Shown piece by piece: positions 58,160 to 64,000 of a stretch of 64,000 nt of DNA. The stretch lies in NCBI GenBank assembly GCA_047936785.1, contig CP176394.1; one strand, given 5' to 3'. The notes below the pieces were generated by a model that was not told the DNA's origin, made no database searches, and saw only the letters and a program-made list of their open reading frames with translations. This DNA comes from Acidaminobacterium chupaoyuni. Lineage in GTDB: Bacteria > Bacillota > Clostridia > Oscillospirales > Butyricicoccaceae. Position numbers and translations under genes: made by a program. Position 1 is the stretch's first letter; each line of letters begins with the position of its first letter.

Positions 58160-58478
58160 GGTGGTCGGACATGTGTTTCCGCAAATGCAAGAATTGCATC
58201 ATATTGCCGAAGTCAAGACGCAGATGTGCCGAGATCTGGCGGCGCAGGAAAACTACGCCGCGAAGAATGCGGACAATCCGGCGGCGGCAATCTACCGCAA
58301 ATACTACAAGCGATACTTTGCCCGCGTACAGGTCAGGCAGATTCGGGCGGAGGATTTCAAGCGGTGGAAGTATCAAGCGGTGGTCAAGCAGGACGCGTGC
58401 CTGAACGGCGCGCTGACGCCGGAGGCGCTGACCGCATGGATGGAGGGCGCGTTCCCAAACCGGCAGAAGAAAAAATAG
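58160..58478 (+). pseudogene. remnant of a DUF6076-like protein
   Basis: The C-terminal stretch is open (MCRDLAAQENYAAKNADNPAAAIYRKYYKRYFAR and RQIRAEDFKRWKYQAVV, then GALTPEALTAWMEG) and resembles the end of proteins with a CxxC...CR motif that I know as DUF6076. The preceding zinc-binding part appears in another frame (CFRKCKNC), so the gene is broken by at least one frameshift and lacks its N-terminus. Family name from memory. Confidence 0.45.
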
Positions 58479-58490
58479 CAGGACAAATGT

Positions 58491-58524
58491 GAGGAGGCCG
58501 AGGGCGCACTGCCCCGGCCTCCTC
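58491..58524. terminator. GC-rich hairpin after the DUF6076-like remnant
   Basis: GAGGAGGCC with GGCCTCCTC and an inner GGGC/GCCC stem. A U-run is lacking, so termination is uncertain. Confidence 0.4.
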
Positions 58525-58656
58525 GCTGTCTCTTTGTAAACATAATGGGTAATTGATTGGTTTATTCTTTGCCATTGTCATGTGACCATTTTATAAAAGC
58601 TTTTGCCAATTTATATTTTGAGAAATTATCCTTTGTCACATCAGTGAGAATATCAA

Positions 58657-60249
58657 CTACCGGCCGGCGAGCGGCTCGCTTACCATAACCACAGCATCTT
58701 CGGAAAAAACTGCCGAGTCATCTACATCGCCCTCTTCGTCTTCGGCTCTTCTGATGATTTTCTTAGTCTTTTCAATCGGGAATGGTGCTTCTTCGACTGG
58801 GTGGTATTCAATACTCTCAATTTTCGCGACGGATTCATAGTTGTTTTTTCCAACAGGAACAACAACACGGTCACCGACTTCAAGCGTATCATCGTCAGTC
58901 AAATAACAGTAGGTCTGCCCATACTCATCGAACTGCACATTACAGAAGATGAAATCGGATTGTTTGCGCAACGCCTTATCGTGAACTGATGGATTGAGCA
59001 TTTCGCCCATGCCGTAAAACTGCATAAAGTTAAATACAGCTTCCGCGAAATCGGAGAAGTCATCTGGCAAACCGTTTTTATCAAAAGTGCCGGTCAGTAC
59101 CCTTTTCTCTCCGTACAGATAGTCAACGGTAATCCTATAGTCTTTTGTTTCGAGAGGATTGCTGACAACATCGGAAGAATTGCCCTCTGTATGAGCAAAG
59201 AAGTCTTCAGCATCAAAGTCATCCAACAGCGACGAGATGCCGTCCTCAACACAGTATTTACGAGAAACCTGACAACCGCTGCCGATATTCTGGATATACT
59301 CCAGTGTTTCTGCCTTTCTGTCAATTATGAGATGCTCACTATAATCCCAAGTGGCATACTCCCATGTTGCTCCTTCAGGAATCACACCGGGCTTGATTTT
59401 TGTCATGCGGTGGTAGTTGATGGATACCTTTTCTATTCTGTCAGAATCAGCACATCCATCAAAAACGAGCAGCTCCGGCATATCAAGGTTAAAACGAATG
59501 ATATCAGAGCAATCATCCAGCTCCTTATAGCAGCCGGAACATAGCGAGCCTCGGAAACGGTATGGGACACCCTCTTCGTTTGTCAGAGTCATTTCCCAGT
59601 CGCCGACATCAGTTGCCATTGCCACAGCATAGTCATCTGAGAAGTAATCAGCGATTATTTTCACGATATAGGATGCCCTGTCGGGAGCAATTTTGAAGTT
59701 CTTCGTGCGGCTTTTGTGATGCTTCATCCCATCCCCGTAGGTATATGCAGAAAAGAATACTCTGCCATCAGCCGTGATAGAAAGATGTTGCTCAACTTCA
59801 TCATCCGGCGCAGGGCAAGGGCCGTAGCAAATATTATTTGATATAATTTTTACTTTCTTGGCACTACCGGCGAACAGAAAAGGCGTTGCTTCTGTGTCGG
59901 CTGAAAGGCGTTCAAGCCTACTGAGCGCAGTGATAAACCACGCCCTGTTTTCAAAAGAAAGGATATCCTCGCCTGGCCCCGCCCAATGTGTGAAATAACG
60001 CCATTTGGAAAAAATGGCAGAACCGAGAAGCGGGATGTTATCAATGTCATCGAGTTCACGATAATCATTGAATGCTTTGCTATCTGGGTATGCTGCCTCA
60101 AACGCCTTCCCGCAATCCATCTCAAAGCCAAGAGAGAAGCACTCATCGGCAAAAGTTGATTTTTCGACTTCGTGATTTGCGGTTTTTGTGTTGCGGAATA
60201 TATCAAACCACTTTACGGCAAATGTATGTATATCGTGATTTGCTGCCAT
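58657..60249 (-). CDS. unrecognised 530-aa acidic protein
   Basis: No signal peptide or membrane helix; strongly acidic. Segments such as ISNNICYGPCPAPDDEVEQHLSIT, FSAYTYGDGMKHHKSR and RFRGSLCSGCYKELDDCSDIIR carry conserved-looking Cys. The C-terminal 100 residues (VQFDEYGQTYCYLTDDDTLEVGDRVVVPVG, then APFPIEKTKKIIRRAEDE) form a small beta domain that I have seen as a stand-alone module at the end of other Clostridia proteins of unknown role. The ATG at 60249 has GAGGAGG upstream. An McrC-like remnant lies upstream, so this may be former defence DNA, but nothing in the protein proves such a role. Confidence 0.6.
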   Translation of the reverse strand: MAANHDIHTFAVKWFDIFRNTKTANHEVEKSTFADECFSLGFEMDCGKAFEAAYPDSKAFNDYRELDDIDNIPLLGSAIFSKWRYFTHWAGPGEDILSFENRAWFITALSRLERLSADTEATPFLFAGSAKKVKIISNNICYGPCPAPDDEVEQHLSITADGRVFFSAYTYGDGMKHHKSRTKNFKIAPDRASYIVKIIADYFSDDYAVAMATDVGDWEMTLTNEEGVPYRFRGSLCSGCYKELDDCSDIIRFNLDMPELLVFDGCADSDRIEKVSINYHRMTKIKPGVIPEGATWEYATWDYSEHLIIDRKAETLEYIQNIGSGCQVSRKYCVEDGISSLLDDFDAEDFFAHTEGNSSDVVSNPLETKDYRITVDYLYGEKRVLTGTFDKNGLPDDFSDFAEAVFNFMQFYGMGEMLNPSVHDKALRKQSDFIFCNVQFDEYGQTYCYLTDDDTLEVGDRVVVPVGKNNYESVAKIESIEYHPVEEAPFPIEKTKKIIRRAEDEEGDVDDSAVFSEDAVVMVSEPLAGR

Positions 60250-60311
60250 GAGTTTTCCTCCTCCTCGAATTTTAATATTCGATTTTTACTAAAGTTCAAA
60301 TTATATCAAAT

Positions 60312-60457
60312 AAGAGGCAAGCGCATATCGTCGGATATTGCTTGATGTAGTATTCCAAAATAAACTTCTCATACAAACGGCTCACCCGCTGCTCGTCAAT
60401 GAAGGATGCAAGTTTATATTCGCTTGAATCAGTAGTCAAGATCATACCTTGCAGTAT
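60312..60457 (-). pseudogene. McrC-like fragment
   Basis: A stretch of about 48 codons reads MILTTDSSEYKLASFIDEQR and RVSRLYEKFILEYYIKQYP, which resembles the middle of McrC, the partner of McrB in the 5-methylcytosine restriction system. It has no start and breaks off at both ends. Recognised from memory. Confidence 0.45.
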
Positions 60458-60843
60458 CAATTGGTACAATTTATTTTATTGTATACTTTTTGACAAATAA
60501 TTGCAACAGAAGAATAGGAAAATTATCCCTTTTCCCCTGTTTCGGAATCAAAAGGTGTCGATTGCCGCAGCGCCTCCAATACGGTATCATGATCGCAGCC
60601 AATATTGATTTGCCGATAAGAATTGCCTTGTCGTATTTTTCGTTCCCACAATTGAGGACGCCGCAAAGCTGCTCACGATGGCGCAAAGGAAACGGCGAGT
60701 CTTTCAAAAAGGCCCGCCGTACTCATTGCCGATTCACTTTTTTCTGTCCCTCCTGCCGAGAATATAATCCACGCTGACCCTGTGCCAGCTCAAACGGAAA
60801 AAGCATATATTGGAATAGCGGTTAAACTAAGAAGGTGATTTTT
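60458..60843. other. gap without a recognisable gene
   Basis: AT-rich start, then mixed sequence with short frames on both strands (for example a 78-aa frame 60471-60707 on the minus strand) lacking RBS and family resemblance. Probably decayed DNA plus the promoter of the lysozyme gene. Confidence 0.5.
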
Positions 60844-62076
60844 ATTCGTCGAGTACTAGCTTTTCTGTTTGCCTTGCTGCTAACGGCGTCGCTGCTTCCG
60901 ATGTGTGCTGCCGGCGCAGCTTTGCCGCAATATCAAGGCATCGATGTCAGCAATTTTCAAGGAACAATCAATTTTAATAAAGTTCGCGAAAGCGGCATTG
61001 ACATTGTGTATATTCGCGCGGGGAACGGTTTTTCTACTGATAGCCAATTTAAAGCAAATGCCGTTAATGCGAAAGCAAGCGGGCTGAAAGTTGGATTCTA
61101 CTTCAGCGTGACCGCAACGACTGTTGAAGAATCAAAATCGCAGGCCGCTTTTTTTGCGGCGCTCATCAGCAACTATTCCTACGATTGCCGCCCGGCCATT
61201 GATTATGAAACTTTCAGCGGTCTGGGCGCTTCTGAAATCAACAATATTGCCGCCGCCTTTGCAGAAACATTGCAAAACGCGGTCGATTGTCTTCCTCTTT
61301 TCTATACCGATGCATACCGTGCCGCCCACCTGTGGAGCGATGCATTGACCAAATATCCGCTTTGGGTCGCCGAATATGGCGTGTCAAGCCCTGCCACTAT
61401 TGGGAACTGGCAAAGCTGGTCCGGCTTTCAATATACGGATGGCGGCCGCATTGACGGAATATCCGGCAATGTGGATTTAGACCGGTTTACCGCCGCCGTT
61501 CTTCTTGGCGGAAGTTCCGGCGACGATCTTCCGTTCATTGATGTCAGCAAATCCGATTGGTTTTATGGGGATGTTTCCGCCGTATACCACAAAAATCTGA
61601 TGCTTGGGATAAGCCAAACGCAATTTGCGCCATTTGAATATGCAGAGCGCGCAATGCTTGTGGAAATTTTGTATCGTCTGGATGGCAAACCACCTGTCAA
61701 GGAAGCATCTCCCTTCAGGGATACGGCGCAAAACGCATGGTATGCCGACAGCGTCATTTGGGCCTCTTCTCAAGGCATCGCAAAAGGTTATGGAAACGAT
61801 CTGTTCGATCCGCTTGCCCCCGCCACGCGCCAGGAAGCCATCGTGTTTTTATACCGCTATGCCGCCGCAAGAGGATATCATGTTGATGCGGCAGATTCCA
61901 TCAGCGGTTTTAAAGATGCCGCCGAGGTGGCGCCCTGGGCCATAGATGCCGTCGAATGGGCCTATGCCGAAAAAATTTTGCTGGGGAACACCACTCTTAC
62001 TCTCGATCCATGCGGCGGAATGACCCGCGCCCAGGCGGCGGCGATCATCGACCGTTTTGTGATAAAATACAGCTGA
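60844..62076 (+). CDS. GH25 lysozyme with three SLH domains
   Basis: About 410 residues. After a signal peptide (ending CAAGAALPQ) comes a GH25 muramidase domain (about 30-215): GIDVSNFQGTINFNKV with the first catalytic Asp, and RPAIDYETF with Asp and Glu. Three SLH domains follow (about 225-410: FIDVSKSDWFYGDVSAVYHKNLM, PFRDTAQNAWYADSVIWASSQGIAKGY, FKDAAEVAPWAIDAVEWAYAEKIL). It remodels peptidoglycan while bound to the wall. No ATG fits: AAGAAGGTGATT (60829-60840), almost the full anti-16S sequence, points to the ATT at 60844. The GTG at 60835 lies inside that RBS and is less likely. Confidence 0.88.
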   Translation: MRRVLAFLFALLLTASLLPMCAAGAALPQYQGIDVSNFQGTINFNKVRESGIDIVYIRAGNGFSTDSQFKANAVNAKASGLKVGFYFSVTATTVEESKSQAAFFAALISNYSYDCRPAIDYETFSGLGASEINNIAAAFAETLQNAVDCLPLFYTDAYRAAHLWSDALTKYPLWVAEYGVSSPATIGNWQSWSGFQYTDGGRIDGISGNVDLDRFTAAVLLGGSSGDDLPFIDVSKSDWFYGDVSAVYHKNLMLGISQTQFAPFEYAERAMLVEILYRLDGKPPVKEASPFRDTAQNAWYADSVIWASSQGIAKGYGNDLFDPLAPATRQEAIVFLYRYAAARGYHVDAADSISGFKDAAEVAPWAIDAVEWAYAEKILLGNTTLTLDPCGGMTRAQAAAIIDRFVIKYS

Positions 62077-62130
62077 CAACCCGTTCACTTTCCCCCTCCC
62101 CTTTCTTGCTGTTTTATTCCCGCTATCAAA

Positions 62131-62158
62131 AACCGCCGGCATGGCTCGGCGGTTTTTT
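62131..62158 (+). terminator. terminator of the GH25 gene
   Basis: AACCGCCG (62131-62138) pairs with CGGCGGTT (62147-62154), then T-run to 62158. Confidence 0.8.
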
Positions 62159-62280
62159 GCTGCGTTTTCTTCCTGTCAATCTATAGTTCTTCCCTGCTTC
62201 AATTCAATATCAGTTCTATAACTTGCTTTATTGCATAACGAGATGATAGAATTTCTTTATGACGGTAAAATATTAAAAGC

Positions 62281-62314
62281 AGCAAAACATTCTCGCCGCG
62301 CCGGATGTTTTGCT
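62281..62314 (+). promoter_or_regulatory. leader hairpin of the GGDEF gene
   Basis: AGCAAAACAT (62281-62290) and ATGTTTTGCT (62305-62314) form a perfect 10-bp stem around a 14-base GC-rich loop, directly before the RBS of the diguanylate cyclase gene. No U-run follows. Confidence 0.4.
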
Positions 62315-62332
62315 CAGAGAGGAAGAAATAAA

Positions 62333-63166
62333 ATGAAAGCACAGACAATTTATAAAGAAATGGAAGTCTTCAAAAAAACTTTTGATATTGTCCGCCTTGT
62401 GGATGTTACCCGAACAGTGGTCGTCTCGGTTGCCGAAAACGGCATGCTCTCTGAAGAACCCTATCAATGCTTCGCCGTATGGAACAAGAAACGCAGATGT
62501 GAAAACTGCATTTCTGCCAAAGCTTACGCGATCAAGGGCGAACTGACGAAATTTGAATTTTTCAATGGGAAAGTTTGCTTTGTAATGGTTCGCTATGTGC
62601 TTTTGGATGATATTCCCTATATTCTTGAACTGGTAAAGCTGATCGATGATAAAACTCTTTTCGGTGCATACGGCAAAGATGATTTTATCGATAAACTGAA
62701 CGCATACAATGCTAAAATCTATACGGATTCACTGACAGGAAGCTATAACCGGCGCTATTTCGACGAACAGCTTGTAGGGCTTCAAAATATTACGGCCATT
62801 GCATCGCTGGACATCGATAACTTCAAAACCGTAAACGACACCTTCGGCCATGAAGGCGGCGATGCGGCTCTTAAAACTTTGGCAAATATCTTAATGGAAA
62901 ATGTTCGGTCTGCGGATGCCGTAATTCGCCTTGGCGGCGATGAATTCGTCATTGCCTTTCAGGGGATGCAGCAGGAAAAGTTTTTTTCAAAATTAGAAAT
63001 GATTCGAAAAAAAGTGGAATCTTCCCCGATCCCCAATTATCCCGATCTGCGCATCACCATTTCCATCGGCGGCGCTTATGCCTCCCAATATGATGGAGAT
63101 CTCCTCAAGATTTCTGATAAAAAGCTTTATGAAGCCAAAAAAACCAAAAATGCCGTTGCGATCTAA
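62333..63166 (+). CDS. diguanylate cyclase with N-terminal Cys-containing sensor domain
   Basis: 277 residues, cytoplasmic. The first 110 residues form a PAS-like domain (FKKTFDIVRLVDVTRTVVVSV) with a CFAVWNKKRRCENC stretch whose three Cys could bind metal or sense redox state. The GGDEF domain has TDSLTGSYNRRYFDEQL, LDIDNFKTVNDTFGHEGGD and RLGGDEFVIAF (GGDEF 201-205). The inhibitory site RSAD (192-195) is intact, unlike in the cyclase at 21795. Start at 62333, after GAGAGGAAG; the frame to 62231 runs through the leader hairpin. Confidence 0.9.
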   Translation: MKAQTIYKEMEVFKKTFDIVRLVDVTRTVVVSVAENGMLSEEPYQCFAVWNKKRRCENCISAKAYAIKGELTKFEFFNGKVCFVMVRYVLLDDIPYILELVKLIDDKTLFGAYGKDDFIDKLNAYNAKIYTDSLTGSYNRRYFDEQLVGLQNITAIASLDIDNFKTVNDTFGHEGGDAALKTLANILMENVRSADAVIRLGGDEFVIAFQGMQQEKFFSKLEMIRKKVESSPIPNYPDLRITISIGGAYASQYDGDLLKISDKKLYEAKKTKNAVAI

Positions 63167-63218
63167 CGGCTGCCGCGAACCTGCCGTCATGGCTTGTCCC
63201 CGCGCTTAAACCGAAAGA

Positions 63219-63497
63219 TTATTCCGGCTTAAGAAAGATTTTCGCCAGCGCGGCATTGATCGCGGCCAGAGAGGCATCTATGTTTTCAAGCCGGCCCGTT
63301 ATTTCTTTCAGCTGCAGTGCAATATTTTTATCGCTCTGGGGGATCTGATGATTTTCCCAAGCAGAAGACACTTTATAGATATTGCCGGAAGAACTCTGCA
63401 TAAGCCGATTTAAAGCGTTCATTTCCTCAAGAATATTTTTTCTCTGTGTATCGGGTAGTTGCCCCCGGTCATTGGTGTTTTCCGGCTCAAAGCCCAT
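63219..63497 (-). CDS. unrecognised 92-aa helical protein
   Basis: Mostly helical and soluble (NILEEMNALNRLMQSS and IALQLKEITGRLENIDASLAAINAALAKIF), with a disordered Asn/Asp/Gln-rich start. GAGGAGAG precedes the ATG. It follows a larger gene on the same strand with a 72-base gap holding a small hairpin, so the two are probably an operon. No family recognised. Confidence 0.55.
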   Translation of the reverse strand: MGFEPENTNDRGQLPDTQRKNILEEMNALNRLMQSSSGNIYKVSSAWENHQIPQSDKNIALQLKEITGRLENIDASLAAINAALAKIFLKPE

Positions 63498-63532
63498 TAT
63501 GATCTCTCCTCTGTGCCGATTTTGTTATGTAA

Positions 63533-63553
63533 GGGATGCTTTTGAAGCATCCC
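63533..63553. terminator. small hairpin between the last two genes
   Basis: GGGATGCTT pairs with AAGCATCCC. A U-run is lacking; it may be a weak terminator or an mRNA processing structure. Confidence 0.35.
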
Positions 63554-63569
63554 CCGAAAAAGAATGGAG

Positions 63570-64000
63570 TTATTGCCCTGTGCAGCGGGATTCGCCAAGG
63601 CATGCGCCGACGGAATGGCCCGCATTGAATTCCTGGGAGACAGTGATGTTTTCTGTGTTCCCAACGGCGGGGTAAGGTTTGATTGCCGAAACCAGCAGGT
63701 TTTCATGCTTCCAAAGCTTATCGATCACTTTATATTCGATCTGCAAAACACAATCGTTTCCTTCGGTTGCCACGCTTACCGATTCAACGATGATCACCTT
63801 GCAGGAACCATCAATAAGGGTCAGCTCTGATCTGAACTGGTTTTTGCCTTCATAGGTGTTCGGATAGAAAGTTCCGCTGGGGAATTTGGCAAATTCATGC
63901 CACATAATGCTGAAGTTATCTCTGGGGGTCACAACAACAAGTGTGCCGCCATAGCGCAATACCACTTCGAATTCGATTTCGTTATTGATGCGGTCACAAC
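63570..64000 (-). CDS. unrecognised protein, 5' end outside the window
   Basis: The frame is open to the right window edge, so the start is missing; 142 codons are visible. The visible part is beta-rich (IEFEVVLRYGGTLVVVTPRDNF, FRSELTLIDGSCKVIIVESVSV, CVLQIEYKVID) with no membrane helix, and ends in a Cys-containing tail (VGACLGESRCTGQ). It recalls repeating beta domains of surface or spore proteins but I cannot assign a family. Confidence 0.5.
   Translation of the reverse strand, partial: CDRINNEIEFEVVLRYGGTLVVVTPRDNFSIMWHEFAKFPSGTFYPNTYEGKNQFRSELTLIDGSCKVIIVESVSVATEGNDCVLQIEYKVIDKLWKHENLLVSAIKPYPAVGNTENITVSQEFNAGHSVGACLGESRCTGQ

Noticed and set aside
1..64000. CRISPR arrays, rRNA genes and insertion-sequence transposases
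   Set aside because: No array of regularly spaced repeats, no rRNA sequence and no DDE or HUH transposase was seen. The 42-bp repeat occurs only twice and the TATAAT repeat is dispersed.

Overview
The window looks like a chromosomal piece of a spore-forming anaerobic member of the Bacillota (Clostridia). Evidence: the spoIIGA-sigE-sigG sporulation locus, a T-box leader on pheST, SLH-domain surface proteins, strong AGGAGG-type ribosome binding sites, GTG/TTG starts, 2-hydroxyacyl-CoA dehydratase-type iron-sulfur proteins, a HemW/LepA pair and a lone CitXG fusion. I cannot name the species.

Layout. 1-4.4 kb: housekeeping genes (DUF1846 protein, pentapeptide-repeat protein, ZIP metal transporter, mutY, a cold-shock protein with a structured leader, DUF454 protein). 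4.9-14.5 kb: signalling genes (two hybrid histidine kinases, a LytS-type kinase, HxlR and MarR regulators, an SDR enzyme), gene remnants and a PH-domain protein. 14.7-20.2 kb: tRNA-Ala, T-box-pheS-pheT, citXG. 20.3-31.8 kb: a diguanylate cyclase coupled to glpK, an OGG1-type glycosylase, a YczE-like protein, lepA-hemW, and an acpS-lipoprotein-mazF cluster that resembles the Bacillus acpS-ydcC-alr-ndoAI-ndoA locus without alr and the antitoxin.

31.9-41.2 kb is the most striking part. The forespore sigma factor gene sigG is split in two by a 6,821-bp element lying between spoIIGA-sigE and the 3' half of sigG. The element carries a serine recombinase beside one end, a 42-aa ORF upstream of it, and redox/sulfur genes: a siroheme-type sulfite/nitrite reductase-like ferredoxin fusion, LysR and MarR regulators, a thioredoxin-fold peroxiredoxin-like protein, and a CoA-disulfide reductase with a rhodanese domain. 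Its ends share a 9-bp core (TCATTGGAA) flanked inside the element by a perfect 22-bp inverted repeat. Recombination at the core would rebuild an uninterrupted 256-codon sigG in frame. This is the architecture of the Bacillus sigK skin element, but in a gene that works in the forespore, the cell that is inherited.

41.3-51.4 kb: class-I amidotransferase-like hydrolase, Na/Pi cotransporter, a 973-aa double activase plus a dehydratase-like partner, small hypothetical genes, a prepilin peptidase and a FliB-type lysine methylase. 51.4-60.5 kb is accessory DNA: a tRNA-Pro preceded by a half-tRNA copy, 42-bp direct repeats 3.67 kb apart enclosing AT-rich genes, a frameshifted uracil-DNA-glycosylase-like gene and a tyrosine integrase, then an SLH/GLUG surface protein and remnants (DUF6076-like, McrC-like). 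60.8-64 kb: a GH25 lysozyme with SLH domains, a second diguanylate cyclase and two unrecognised genes, the last cut by the window edge.

A dispersed palindromic repeat (TATAAT followed by a hairpin and an ACGGCCCGCCTGCGGCG tail) occurs three times, each time upstream of and in the same direction as a gene.
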